Source of the DNA: Blepharisma stoltei
Lineage: Eukaryota > Ciliophora > Heterotrichea > Heterotrichida > Blepharismidae
Assembly: GCA_914767885.1 (NCBI GenBank)
Contig: CAJZBQ010000028.1
Span: 558,001-622,000, forward strand
DNA: 64,000 nt
Direction: 5' to 3'
A program made the translations under genes and the position numbers. Under the pieces are notes generated by a model, which saw nothing but the letters and a program-made list of their open reading frames with translations, was not told where the DNA came from and made no database searches. Positions 11,492 to 23,292 of the stretch are shown in pieces (position 1 is the first letter of the stretch; the number at the start of each line of letters is the position of its first letter).

Positions 11492-12058
11492 TTATTTTTG
11501 ATATACTGATTTCGCCATAAGAGTAGCGAATAATCCTTCAGATTTCATCCTCCCAGATAAGCACTTTATCTGGTTAGCTCTCAACTCAGCGTCATGCACA
11601 GTTGTGTAATCAATTGTTAAATCTTCAAATTCAGGGATAATTATGTTCTTGTGGCTCCCGAACGGAGATTTGGGGAATTTGGGTACTTTTATTAGCTCGT
11701 AATTCGATTTTACAGTCTTAACTTGGCTTTTAAGTGAGCTGGCAAGAGTTTTATAAGGAATCGCTAATCGTGATAATCGTTTACTATGGTCAGTACTCGA
11801 AAGGGCTGTGGGAGAAAGTGGAGGTAATGTAGCAGATTTTAGCTTTGTTAAGAAATCTTCTTTTATTGGAGGTAGCCGTGGACTAGATTTGGCCTTGCTG
11901 AGTACAGATACCTTCGAACAGTCAATTTTCAACTTTTCTCGAAGTGGAGAAGGGCTATTTCTTGTTGTAAGGGAACGCTTTTTCCAGACTTGGCTTGATA
12001 ATATACGCTCAATGTCACTGTTAGCAGAGTTTGATTGTTCAGTCATCCTCGATTTCAA
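11492..12058 (-). CDS. hypothetical basic Ser/Pro/Lys-rich protein
   Basis: An uninterrupted 188-codon frame, MKSRMTEQSNSANSDIER to LMAKSVYQK. It is rich in Ser, Lys, Pro and Leu with motifs such as SPRLPPIKEDF and LPPLSPTAL that suggest a disordered, phosphorylated protein. No domain recognised. A second Met four residues in is an alternative start. Good codon content and a clean TAA stop support it as a real gene. Confidence 0.65.
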   Translation of the reverse strand: MKSRMTEQSNSANSDIERILSSQVWKKRSLTTRNSPSPLREKLKIDCSKVSVLSKAKSSPRLPPIKEDFLTKLKSATLPPLSPTALSSTDHSKRLSRLAIPYKTLASSLKSQVKTVKSNYELIKVPKFPKSPFGSHKNIIIPEFEDLTIDYTTVHDAELRANQIKCLSGRMKSEGLFATLMAKSVYQK

Positions 12059-12129
12059 ATGATATTAATGATTAGTTCAAAGAATATTATTGTAAATGAA
12101 TCTTTACGATAATTAAACTTAAAGAAATC

Positions 12130-12300
12130 TAGCACGTAGCGTCCCGCTTAACGTTGACTATTGGGTGGTCGGACTAGAGCTTCCGCCATTTTTACACATG
12201 TCGATTCCACACGCTGCTGGGCCAACCTGCTTCTATTCGCCATGGCACTCTTGGAAACTGTTTTGCTTACTTTGAAGGCCTTATAAATGCCACCATTTAT
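12130..12300. repeat. truncated family R copy
   Basis: A GC-richer fragment in AT-rich intergenic DNA. CTGGGCCAACCTGCTTC and the following 50 nt align with CTGGGTCAGCCTGCTTCGA in the full copy in the myosin gene (near 42630). No ends or target duplications remain. Confidence 0.5.
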
Positions 12301-12910
12301 GATTATAGAATCTTTACTATACAAATATACAGATTTAATAGATATAAATATATGGCATAATAATCATTTTAAAATTAATCACTAAATCATTTTTTATCAA
12401 AAGCCTTACTCTACAATTGAAATATTGAAATGAATACTTTACTTCATATTAATTGGGTGTAAATAATAAGTTAAACAATCATGGAATATTTTAATTTTTT
12501 GTTTAATTTATGGCTAAAGTAAGTTTTAACAAAATTAATAATAATATGCATATTATTTTTTTCTTCCTTCTTCCTTCTCCTTCAATTTTTGGGTTTTTTT
12601 TCTAGATTTTTTGGTTTTCTTTTGGGTTTTCAGAATCATATTTTTCGCAAGAATCGAAGTAGCTTACGTAATTGTAAGATTCCATATTGATGCCATAATA
12701 AAAGTAATTTTAAATAAGCCACTAATTATATATTAAATTAATAAAACTTGAAACCATTTAAAATTTTCAGCCAAGCCCAGTAATTCTGCTTATTTATTAT
12801 AATTTGCTTGGCTGAAGAGAAGATAGCAAATAGAATATTCCAGAAATTGGATACCTCAATATCGAAATAATAGTATGATTAATTATTATTATTATTATTT
12901 ATAGTAAAAT
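12301..12910. other. intergenic, low complexity
   Basis: AT-rich, with a pyrimidine-rich run near 12560-12620 and an ATT microsatellite at about 12880-12900. An 11-bp inverted repeat, TTCAGCCAAGC and GCTTGGCTGAA near 12768-12816, could form a stem. No gene seen. Confidence 0.4.
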
Positions 12911-15280
12911 TTATTCATCAGCTATTAGTTTTTCTTCTTCATTTTCACTCGTTTTTGTATTAAAAATAACGACTCCTGATTCCGCCCCTGGCGTCTTATC
13001 AATATTAATATTATCTATGCTGATTTCAGAGACATCTGCAGATGATATAAAGTGGTTTGACTTCGTTTCAATGACTGACTCTATCAAGCTTAAAGAAGAC
13101 GCCCTTGATTTTATAGGTGGCAAACTTCCATGCTTTCCTTCTTTAGCAGCTTTTAGCAATTTTCTTGCAGACACAAGCATATTTTCCAAATTTTCCTCAA
13201 TTTCACATATGCTTTTATTTCTTTCACCAATAGCTTGAAAAACTCCATCCAACGTGGGATTATTCATTTCACTCCCATCACTGTCTTCTTCAGCGCTTGC
13301 TTCATCGCAAATATTATTTATTAACTTCTTTACATCCTGCAAAGGTTTTCCTGACAAACTTCCATTATTTTGCAGCTCTATCAATTCTTTTACTTGCTTT
13401 ATTCCAGCTTTGTTAAGTTTGTCTCTTTTTTTTGACACTTTTACCATTTCTTTTCATATAAAAGGGAATTCTTTGGAAATATGTACAATAAGCGGCTTAT
13501 TCATGACAAGCAAGTGACAGTTACCTACTGCTTTTACTGAATATTTGCGAGAGCATTGCTCTATTACTTCTATATCTCCAAAGTAGCTTCCTCTTAACAA
13601 AGTCCTAAATCCAGTATTTTTTGGCCCAAAAGTGTAGCAGACTCTTCCTTTTGCAATAAAATAAATTTCATCAGAAAATTCTCCTTCTAAATAGACAAAA
13701 GATTGGTTTTCTACTAACATATGTTTGAGAAATGGAACAATTGAGGCAACAAATACAATGTCCCTTTCTGAGAAAAATGGAATTTTTTTAGCAGCGCCTC
13801 TATGCATAGCTAAAGCTACTTCATAGCGAAGGTTTTTTGGGAGCTCGTTTAAGATGTCTTGTTTATCATCCCAGGAAAACCCTGATTTTTCTGTGGAGTA
13901 TTTCAATGCATGGCGAAGTCGAATTTTAAATTCTTTGCTTAATTTGGACTCCTTGGCGAATTCATCAATTATTGCTAATTTCGTAGAAAGCATTGATTCT
14001 CTAAATAAATATTACTTTGTATCAATACCACTCAGCATTGAAGATAAACTCCCAATCGTAACAGAAAAAAAGCAGACGCCAAAAATCATCCAACAAATTG
14101 CAAGCATTTTTTCAAAATCTGTAAAAGCGTGGATATCGCCATAACCGACTGTAGTTAGTGTAGTAAACGCTCAATAAACAGATAATAAATAAAGTGTGGA
14201 ATTGTCTAGATCTTGATAACCCCCTCTGACAACCCAAGTTTCTGGAGAAAAGCCCTGCAGCTTAGCTGAAAAATATCATATGCAGCTCATTACATGTATG
14301 CATATAGCAACTGCAGTAAAAAAACTCATTAATCTCATAACGCTGTTTTTCAAGCTTAAAAATTCTTGCATTTTTTCCATGAATTCACTATTTCTATAAT
14401 ATTTCAGCATTTTAAAGAGTCTCGAAATTCGAAAAAGTCTATAAAGCCTTGGAATTCTTGCGAGTTTTCCTAAATTGTTATAATTCCCTGAAGTCGCACT
14501 GGACCCTGAATTATCATCCATTACTAAATTAAAGGGAAAACATGCAATTAAATCAAAAATCATCCATGTTCTTAAATAATGGTAAAAAATGGTGCAATGG
14601 TCTAAAATCAGCATAGATTCGCTGTTATAATAGGCTGAGACACTATTTATATATACATCAATCCCAAATAAAATATTAATTCATAGGTCAATCCATCATC
14701 AAGCATTATATTTTACGTCAGTTCCAAAAGCTAAATTATAAGGCATTAGTGTAGCTGTATATATTAATAAAAATATCAATACGATGTTTCAATATATTTT
14801 AAACTTGCTTGTCGGCAAAATAATAAAAAACCCGACATCTGGCCGACTAGAAATTCCAGTCATTTCCCTCAATAAATCATTTTTTTTGTCTTTATTCTCA
14901 ATAAAGCTTTTATGATCTAACTTCAATTCGTTCATTACAGCTGTATTTGTCCCATACAATTTAATTTCGCTTCTCAAAGATTTCATGCGTAGATTTGTTT
15001 TTATCTTCACCCTCATCCTTTGTCATATAGGTAAATATTTGCTATTAATGACAGGAGTATTTCTGATTTCTCGTTTAAGTCGTTCAGTAGATGATAAATC
15101 ATTATCATCTTCAACATTTTTACTAGGTATTATAATATGCAAAGCATTTTTCGGGCTGCACATAAAGGTAGAACTCGGAGCAGGAGGCATATCTAAATCT
15201 GCTTGTGTTGCATCTGCGCTTGGTGGATGTGTGGAAGCTCTTTTTGTGCTTCTAGCTTGCAAGACATCTAATAGTTTCAT
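12911..15280 (-). CDS. voltage-gated-like potassium channel with cyclic-nucleotide-binding domain
   Basis: Four apparent ORFs join through TGA(Trp) codons and one 15-nt intron into about 784 residues starting MKLLDVLQARSTKRAS. Visible parts in order: a cytoplasmic N-terminus; S1 (FKIYWNIVLIFLLIYTATLM); S2/S3; an S4-like helix with spaced Arg (RIPRLYRLFRISRLFKML); S5; the selectivity filter TTLTTVGYGD; S6; a C-linker; and a CNBD (FVYLEGEFSDEIYFIAKGRV..GSYFGDIEVIEQCSRKYSVKA). GYGD predicts K+ selectivity. The CNBD lacks the full canonical PBC Arg pattern, so ligand binding is uncertain. This places it in the EAG/HCN/CNG superfamily, expanded in ciliates for membrane excitability and ciliary control. 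No IES within it. Confidence 0.85.
14001..14015 (-). other. 15-nt intron
   Basis: On the minus strand it reads GTAATATTTATTTAG. It holds an in-frame TAA, and splicing joins MLSGIDTK to ESMLSTKLAII in the channel C-linker. Confidence 0.8.
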
Positions 15281-15857
15281 ATTTTTTAAGAAAATTACAC
15301 GAAAAATGATTTGTTAGTTATGTGTTTTGTTTTATTAAATAAGCACGTCTTGTTAAGTGAATTATTGCTTTTTTGGTGAATCAAAGTATCTGAGTTCGTT
15401 CTGCCGCGCTTTTCTTGGAATAATTTTATTTTGTTACAGTCAATAGAAAGTCGATTTTTTCTTTCTATTGGTCTTGTCTTTATCATATTAATAATAAAAT
15501 GGCGTCGTGGAGAAAATTCCGCTCTCTGTAGAAAAATTAATATTTTAATAAGAAAATGACATATTCTATTTGTAAAATTTTGAGCAGGGTGGCTAACATG
15601 AAAAAAAAATATACCCCTCTGAGATAAGGCCATGGGCATTTTTATTAATAAATAATAAATAAAGAAGAACTCCGACAAATTTAAAGAGAAGAAGAAGCTT
15701 CAAATTATGCAACCTAAAAATAAGAAGGAGAAAATATTGCATTTGATCATTGCCTAAGATTTAAAGATTTAAATTTATAAAAATATTTTTACTTTAATTT
15801 GATTTTTTTATACCACTCTGAGGAATTTGCTTTCATTTGGCAATTTTATTATTATAG
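15281..15857. other. intergenic; weak minus-strand frame
   Basis: A minus frame ending at 15295 contains KTRPIERKNRLSIDCNKIK and more Lys/Asn-rich sequence just upstream of the channel start. It could be a small gene or an N-terminal piece of the channel behind an unrecognised IES, but the upstream part is low complexity. Not called as a gene. Confidence 0.3.
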
Positions 15858-16197
15858 GGTTCAGCTTTCCCGGTAAGACCTTATCCAGGTAAACAACTGG
15901 GAGGGTGTGCGCAGCCTCCTGACCTGATCCTTGGGTGTTTGGTAGTCACAGGGTTTTACTGCTTGACGCTTCCGAGGAGGAAGACCCAAAGGCGGCACAA
16001 CGCGCAGGAGTCAAGTCTCGAGCGAGGCAACGCAGCCCGTAGATCTGGTAGCCAATTAGCCGTCACTTGCTTAGGTTTGTCCGTTGGCTCGATAAAAAGG
16101 GTGACGTTGTTAATGCTCGGTGGCGTTTACCGATTGGTATCTACTGTATTGCCCTAGTGGTTTTGCTAAATCACCCACCCTGCGGACCGGAGAAGCA
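15858..16197. repeat. GC-rich insert at the 3' end of kinase 1
   Basis: A block of markedly higher GC (beginning near GGGTTCAGCTTTCCCGG, ending near GGACCGGAGAAGCACG) abutting the last codons of the kinase 1 frame. The composition resembles family R, but I see no clear target duplication or shared block. It probably truncates or displaces the native kinase C-terminus. Confidence 0.4.
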
Positions 16198-18205
16198 CGT
16201 TAAACACTTTAAGTAATGTTAAAAATGTTAAAGGTATTGTCTTTATCACTGGAGAGTTTTCATAAGACGATGAATTAGAAGCATTAGTAGAGGTACTTGA
16301 GAAGCTCCTCATCATTCTTTTATTTTTTTTAAATGATGAAAACCAGGCTAGCGCTAAAGCACTTTTTGCATTGGGCCTGAGATTTGGGTTGGAATTTGTT
16401 AAGGCTAAGATTGTGTTGATAGCTTCTTTGGAGATTTGTAACCAGCATTTGTTGTGAAATGACAATAAGCATTCTTTATTTTTTGCGATGATATCTTTTG
16501 GTGATTTTCCTGAAAAAGGAGCTCGGGCTGATAGCATCATAAATAAAACGACGCCGACACTAAAAATGTCAACTTTTAAACCATAAGCATTAACATTAAG
16601 TTATTATAAAGAAGTTTCTGTCTGCATCTGAGGGTGATCATCTTCACTTGCTTCGTTGGATTGCCTTATGCCGCCACTCCATGGGGTTAATTTATCTTCG
16701 CCTAAGGCTCGCTCCGAACGGAGAGCGAAGTGGGCTGCATCACCGTGCTGTACGCCAGACGAGGGTGACCTGCACAGAAATTCCAAAAAATGGAATTTCT
16801 GCCGACTCTCGCAAAAGGTAAAACTTTGTAGTCCAAAGCGTAACTCCTGGCTTCAATCTAGAGAGCTGCCCTATAGGCATAGAAGACTTTGCTGGGCTTC
16901 CCCTTCCCCTTCAACTCCAAGTTCCTCTTTCCCTCAAGGTAAAATCCAGTGCCAGAAATCGGGGCCCTAAGCATAATAAAGATCATCTAACTAGCATAGC
17001 TATCCATTTCTGGGCTCTGAATATAATTAAAATATCTACTCGAAGCTCCATGGACATGGCCAGGCTGAGACGCCACATTTTAATTATTCAATTTTTAAGC
17101 CATAAGGTATTTTTCGTAAAATTTCTGGAGCTACATATCCAGGAGATCCGCAGTTATCTGTAAGCTCTTCATTTGATATACATGCAAGCCCAAAATCAGT
17201 TAGCTTGAAATCTGTCTCTTTTTTGTCAGAAACTAAAAGAATATTTTCTAGTTTTATATCTCTATGCACAATCTGGTGTTGAGCTAAATAATTTAACAAT
17301 TTGAGTAGTTTTACAGCGAATTTCGAAGCTTTTTTCTCTGAAAGAGGGCCCTTTTCTAAGAGTCTTTTCAGTAAATCTCCCCCCTCTACATAGTCCAAAA
17401 CTAAGTGTACATGAGTGTTTGACTCATATACTTTAATTAATAGTAACTTATATATTTTTATATAAATGGAATATCAAATAGCCAATTTAAATAAAAATTT
17501 CTTTTGCATGACTGTAGAAAAAACAATTAAGAGCAGTATAAATCTTATGAAGCTTGATTACATTTGGATGATCAAGGGTCTTTAATGTAAAAATTTCAGA
17601 TTTAAGTGCTTCAATAGTGCTTGGTCTTGTCAATAGTGCTTTTGGAATAGACTTTATGGCATACTTATTATTATTATCATATAAATCTTGAGCCAGCCAT
17701 ACAGTTGAAAAAGTGCCTTTTCCGATTTGTTTTTTAATATTGTAGTCACTTTCTACTCCAGTCATGATACTGATTTTAGACAAATGCTTTATCCAAATGT
17801 TTAAATCTTGAGAGGAGTCAACATAAAAATATTTAAAGCTGGAATTTTTTATTCAAAGCAAGATTAAATTAATTTTCTGTTCCATTTATTTTTGAAAATT
17901 GGCAAATATATATATATTGGGTATAAAATTCGAAATCCGTATTTTATCGAATTTTGTGATTCTTCAGTAAATGGCTCAACAATTCTCCAAGCCAAGTTTA
18001 TAGCTTTTAATCCTGAACTTTTTGCTGCAAAAAGTGCAGAGTCGGTAAGAAAACACAGCTTTTCTTTGGAAATTATTGGAGATTTTCGTTCGTAGAGCAT
18101 TCCTGTGTGCAAAATTGGAGTTATCTCTTTAGGAGTTTTTATCTGTGTTGAAACCCAGAATGATTGCTGAGAGTCTTGGTAAAAAGTAGAAAAAACAGAA
18201 TCCAT
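16166..18205 (-). CDS. protein kinase 1 with N-terminal PH-like domain
   Basis: Starts MDSVFSTFYQDSQQSFW. Three inserts interrupt it (16589-17087, 17427-17538, 17850-17923), and all junctions agree with paralogue kinase 2 at 20284-21966. The N-terminal about 125 residues look like a PH domain (HTGMLYERKSP..FLTDSALFAAK..KYFYVDSSQDLNIWIKHL). The kinase domain has a Gly loop GKGTFSTV, Lys in KYAIKSI, HRDIKLEN, DFG in FKLTDFGLA, and GSPGYVAPE. It looks like a CAMK/AGC-type Ser/Thr kinase. PH plus kinase suggests recruitment to phosphoinositide membranes (inference). The C-terminus is not resolved because GC-rich DNA begins after LLKVFNV. Confidence 0.8.
16589..17087. mobile_element. family R insert with diverged 20-bp target duplication
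   Basis: 499 nt, GC-rich, between TCAACTTTTAAACCATAAGC (16569-16588) and TCAATTTTTAAGCCATAAGG (17088-17107), which differ at three sites. It ends GACGCCACATTTTAATTAT. Internal sequence is alignable to the copy at 42528-43066 (shared TGGGCTGC, CCAAAAAATGGA and GTAACTCCTGGCTTCA-like blocks). Removal restores KIPYGLKVDIFSVGVV. The diverged duplications indicate an older insertion than those in the coiled-coil and myosin genes. Confidence 0.7.
17427..17538. other. short IES in kinase 1, 112 nt
   Basis: TA-bounded, AT-rich, containing stops. Removal joins KLHKIY to ESNTHVHLVLDYVEGG, matching KLHRVYESDTHIYLVLDY of kinase 2. Confidence 0.8.
17850..17923. other. short IES in kinase 1, 74 nt
   Basis: TA-bounded. 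Removal gives GFRILKNSSFKYFYVDSS, aligned without gaps to GFQILWNHHTKYFYTNSS in kinase 2. Confidence 0.8.
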
Positions 18206-18973
18206 TTTAAATTAATCTACTCAGATTGATTGCCAGAAATAATAATTAGACTTACATTTATTTTATATAAGGAAAGGAATTCATTAGTAGTGCTCATTCA
18301 CACATATTTACCGTGAAAAGTATATTTTGACTTAATATACTAATTAATTACCGATGCTTATCTGATATCTGCAAAATTTCTAATTCTCATTCTCCTTTTA
18401 GAGCAAACAACAACCCTGTGAGCAAGAATTTTTTATAAAGCAACATTTATATATAAGTTATAGATATTATAACAGAATCTCTAGCTAATTCTATTTAAGT
18501 TTAAAAGCTTTAATTCTAAAACAAATATTGCTTCCCAATTAGTGAAAATTAATCTTACCAAAAATAAATTTCACCCAGGCCTGTTTTGGATCACCATGGG
18601 CTATATAATTTTTTAAAAAAAAAACCCTTGCAAAATTTTTGCTTGCTCATCGAGCAGAGTAAGTATTTATATGAGAAAATAAAGCTCTAATTAAAGGGAT
18701 TGAGAGATATATTTCAAAGAATCTTAAACACGATAAAACTACAAATTAATCTAAATATTTAAATTTTTTTACTTTGGCTAATTTTAATTTGTCTAAATAA
18801 AAACAATAAATTTATCAAGCATAAATGCTTTATAAATTAATCTGTTGCCTAATTTAATTCTTTTCAATCCTCAAAAAATATGTTCGCCATTTTTCAAGAG
18901 TCTTCATAATTATGCTTTTATAATAATTCACCTTTTTGAAAATCACTTCTAACTTTTTACTATTAAAATCTAT
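18206..18973. other. AT-rich intergenic region
   Basis: Nothing coding seen between kinase 1 and the large GC-rich element. A short GC-richer patch near 18570-18605 resembles nothing certain. Confidence 0.4.
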
Positions 18974-20157
18974 TTGGATTAGATTAGATCAGTGCAAGTG
19001 TGACGAGAGTCCCTATTTGCGATTTGAGCCCCTCTCAGCAATTCAACCAAGAGAACTCGGTGGGCGGTCAGAGAAGACTTTGACGCCAGGACGAATCCGG
19101 TATCTAGCTAGAGATAAGACCTGCTAGCATTGTAAGACTTTATTGGGCACTTCCATTTTCAATTTCAATTCTGGAGTTAGCCAACTTAGGGAGCTAGCCT
19201 GATCACTCTATTCCGGAGTCACCACAGCTGGAACTTTCACCCTTGAGAGCTCTTATTGAACCTGCCTAGCTATTTGACCTGGATTGGCTTCAAAGGAAAG
19301 ATTCAGCGTTATGCCATGAGGGGCAAGGTCTCTAAGAAAGCCAAAGCGATGACCTTCCGGTCTCTATTAAATGCCCAACCTAGTCGTGGGCGTTGCTGGC
19401 GAAAAAAATTACAAAGCTGCTGCTTGAGCTAGGAAATCGTGCTGTGCCTCACACCACAATGCTAGATAAGGTCCTACTTCACTGATTATGGGTAGTAGAG
19501 AACTACTGTCTTGCAACCCGTGTCGAAGCCCCTAGTTTTTACGGAAGTGATATTAACTAGGGTTCAAAGGACATTGCTTGTTATCACTTTTTTCAATCAC
19601 AGGACGTCACCTGTTTGACGCCAACCCTAGGATGTTCACAGGTCAGATTGCCTTGCCAAGAGAGCCACTTTTCAACTGGAGAGACTCAATTGCTAGGTGT
19701 GCTCAGGCTATCTAATTTACCTCCTCTCTGTCCCAGCTTATTCAACAACAAAAAATTACAGCTTTCTCCATTAGGGGCAAATCACCAAAGCTGTTTGAAA
19801 ACCTCTAGTTTCATAGCGGACTCCTAATGGACTAGATCTACTGGAAAAAGGAGATGCAATTAATAAGCCTAAGCATCAGGATTCGATTTAGCGGAAAAGA
19901 GTTTCAGATCTCTCGCTTTGAGGCTTCTAAATATCGCTGGACCCATAACTGGATTTCAAAAGCTATGTTGAATATGCATAAGCACACAGTCACTAAGTGA
20001 ACGGGCAGCCCATCTCCAACTATTTCTTGCACATCTTGCCTCAATGATAATCCAATACTTGAGCAGATCTCCACACAATAAGCTATATCAAGATATTCTG
20101 AATTCCCAATGCCAGGAGGATAGACTGCTTCGCCACTAGCCATTTTTATGTGCATAA
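18974..20157. mobile_element. long family R element, about 1.2 kb
   Basis: A GC-rich block between AT-rich flanks. It ends GCCATTTTTATGTGCAT, like the other family R 3' ends. The flanking TAAAATCTATTT and AAAATCAATTTT are a weak candidate target duplication. ORFs inside (for example 19904-20164 minus) show no reverse transcriptase or endonuclease motif. It may be two adjacent copies. Intergenic. Confidence 0.55.
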
Positions 20158-20283
20158 AAATCAATTTTAAATGATTTAATTTTTATTTTAAAATTTCTCA
20201 AAAATAATTTATCTAAAGCATTTTATCGAAAAATCCCATTAATTTAATTATTATCACAGCAAATTTTGCTGAATTTTTATCGT

Positions 20284-21966
20284 TTAAAATTTGATTCTTT
20301 GATGATAATTCTCAGCAAAAAAAATCAGATTTGAATCAATTAGTTCGTTTCTTTCCTTCCCATAGCTATCTTCTGTATATCCAATATTTGCATGCCTTCT
20401 ATATACATTGGATAGTTCCGAATGAATCTCATGAATATGGATTCTTTTGAATTTTTGGCTTAATTTTTCTTTTGTAAACCATCTCAGCCGAAGTAGCTCT
20501 TTAGCAGATGGTCGGGAAGAAGGATCAGAGTTTGTCATTTCCATAATAACACGTATGGAATCTGGCGAAATCATCATAAAGTGCTTGCTGTCAAATACAA
20601 TTGAGCCTTGCTTGTTGCTCTCTATCATTTCATTTTCAGAATCTCCACAAAATGGAGCTTGGTTGGATAAAATCATGTACAAAATGATCCCAGCGCTGAA
20701 AATATCAACTTTCAGCCCATAAGGAATATTTTTTAATATTTCAGGAGCCATATACCCGGGCGTCCCACAATATGCGGTTGATTTGTCTTGCAAAATTTCT
20801 GAAAATCCAAAATCAATTAGCTTGAAATCTGAAATTTTGGTATCAGAAGTCAGCAAAATGTTTTCAAGCTTGATGTCTCTATGGACTATATCCCTTTCTT
20901 CTAGATAATTAAGCAGCCCTAACTCCCCCTTCCTCCGTGAGTGAACAAAAAAAATTTTGTTCACTCACGGAGGGGGTTAATTTTTTTTTTTTAAAAACAT
21001 TTATATATAAATTTTCTAAAAAATTTTTTTTTCGAAATTTAAAAAATCCTAATTCGCAAAAATTGAAAAAAAAAATATTAATTTAATTTATAAAATTTAT
21101 GTTTTAAAAAGCAATTCGTTCAAAATTAAATAGAATTAGCTCTAGATTTCATTATACTAATTATCACTTATATATCACATTTTTTTCCATAAAAAATTTT
21201 TCTATTAAAAAAAAAATTTTTGTTCACTCACGGAGGGTGGGAGTAAGAGCTTTTCCATAAATTTCTTTGATTGCTTTTCTGATATCGGCCCTCTTGCATG
21301 CAATCTTGATAAAAGGTTGCCGCCTTTTATATAATCTAGAACCAAATAAATATGAGTATCCGACTCATACACCCTATGGAGCTTTATAATATTGGGATGG
21401 TCCAAATTTCTGAGGATCTCAATTTCATTAATCATCCCGAAATAAATATTTTTGCCTTTAATTAGTGACTTATCAATTGCTTTTATTGCAAACTCTTTAT
21501 TTGTACAGAGGTCTCGAGAGAGGTATACAGTTGCATAACTCCCTGAGCCGAGGATTTTAAGTATCTCATAGTCATCTTCAACCTTGGTCATAATCCCAAC
21601 TGCTGCCAAAGAATCAAGCCAGTTATCAAGCTCATGGCTGGAATTTGTGTAAAAGTATTTCGTGTGGTGATTTCATAAAATTTGGAATCCATAGTTAATT
21701 GAATTTTTCGTTTCTTCTACAAATGGGTCTATAGTGCGGAATCTTATAGTAGCTTGCTTGTCTGGCTTTGAATTTTCAGATTTAGCTGAAAATAGGTATT
21801 TTGAGCTTAAAGAAAAAAATTTTTCTTTTAATTTTCCTGACGATTTAAGCTCAGTCAGCTTTCCCTGATAAATGATTTTTTCTAATTCTAAGTCGTTAGA
21901 ATTTTCTGATTTTTTTCAGAACGAGTTCTCATGCTGGGTATTAATTTTTTCGAAAATAGATCTCAT
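20284..21966 (-). CDS. protein kinase 2 with N-terminal PH-like domain
   Basis: Paralogue of kinase 1, about 453 residues from MRSIFEKINTQHENSFW (first TGA read as Trp). PH-like N-terminus (YQGKLTELKSSGKLKEKFF..TKYFYTNSSHELDNWLDSL), then a kinase domain with Gly loop LGSGSYATV, Lys in FAIKAIDK, HRDIKLEN, DFG in FKLIDFGFS, GTPGYMAPE and a complete C-lobe (VDIFSAGIILYMILSNQAPF). One family A MITE interrupts it between KFMEKLL and GLLNYLEERD; exact removal matches FAVKLLKLLNYL of kinase 1. It ends after a polar tail (ENYHQRIKF). Ser/Thr kinase with probable membrane targeting. Confidence 0.85.
20920..21243. mobile_element. IES formed by a family A MITE, 324 nt
   Basis: Starts TAACTCCCCCTTCCTCCGTG with an immediate hairpin around AAAAATTTTG, and ends CACTCACGGAGGGTGGGAG before TAAG. 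Removal at TA restores the kinase catalytic domain exactly, one of the best-supported excisions in the window. Confidence 0.9.
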
Positions 21967-23292
21967 GGTTTTATTTATTATTAAGTATGTGCTCCATTTA
22001 TTCAGCGAGCACAGTAAATATGGATGCAACGCAGCCTAGATTGCGTGCTGGTGGAAATCTGAAAAAGATAATTTTTAAGTTTGAAAAGTCAGCGAACTGG
22101 CCAGTTGTCCGATATATCAATTTATTTGAGATTTAAAATTTAAAATTTAATAAAATATTAGAGGAATTTAAAATAATTTATTGTTTAATGGGATAGATTT
22201 AATTTCTATACCATTCATATATGATGAGCTTTGAGTTTAAAATTTAAATATCAAGCTTAATAATTGAGCTTGGCATTTTGGTGATGTGAATGCCATGTCT
22301 AGAACATATTGAGCTTATTGAGCTCAGATGAGAAGCTATAAATAAGCCTTCATTCTTTTTAATTCATAAATCTTAAAGTCGATTGATATCTCAAATAAGA
22401 AGATATTTAAAGAATAAATTGTGGGCCATTATTTCTCTATTTAATATCAAAGATATATGCTATCACCTGAGCATTTATTCGATGATCTTGAAATTAAAAT
22501 GGCTCAATAGAAGACAAGACTTAAAAAAATGCTTTAAGGAAGCCCTTAAAAGATTAAAAGTGAAAGCGAGCTAGAGTTTTCTAATAAAAAAGTTATATTT
22601 TGAGAATTAAAATGCTGTGAGTAATCTAAATTTTGGATTCGAGTCAAATTTCAGGCAAGCATCCAGCAAGTTAAAATTGCAAATTTCTGAATCTTTCGAA
22701 TGGAAAAGATTATTATGTGTTTTTATTTGAGCTTTTAAATTTCTTTAATCTAATATTAATCAACAGTGGAATTTTGTATTAAAATGCTGACAAAGCTCAT
22801 TCAAATGATTAAAAATAGCGTGATCTAAAAATAATATACTATTCTATTCTATTCAATGCTCTCAAAGTGCTTTGCATAGCTAAAATACTTAGAAATTTAT
22901 ATTCACACTATATAAATCAAAAATACACAAAATATTTTACTTCTCACTTATATATTTTATAAATTCGATAGACTTACATTTAATTATAAATAAATTATTC
23001 CCAATATTAATTTTTATTAATTCTATCTTTTATTTATAAATCTATAATGCAGAGAAGTTGCATGGAGTTTATTAACTAGAACTTTTTATGATTTATTAGA
23101 ATTTATTAAAATAAAGAATAAATAAATTCCACTTTTGAACCTATGCTGCAACATTGAAGCATGATTTATAAAAAATCTTTGACAATTAGAAAAATCCTAA
23201 AACCCAAAGCTTTACAATGCATTATATTATATTATGCACAATAAGCTTTATATAACCATACTATTTGTAATATTCATAAGTAATTAAAACCT
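21967..23292. other. long AT-rich intergenic region
   Basis: 1.3 kb between kinase 2 and YKT6. A 63-codon frame near 22383 starts from a non-ATG and has no family resemblance. No MITE ends seen. Confidence 0.4.

Noticed and set aside
15939-16157. ORF in the GC-rich block beside kinase 1
   Set aside because: High GC alone opens frames; no domain and it lies in repeat-like DNA.
19904-20164. 86-codon minus-strand frame in the long family R element
   Set aside because: No reverse transcriptase, endonuclease or zinc-knuckle motif; consistent with chance in GC-rich repeat.
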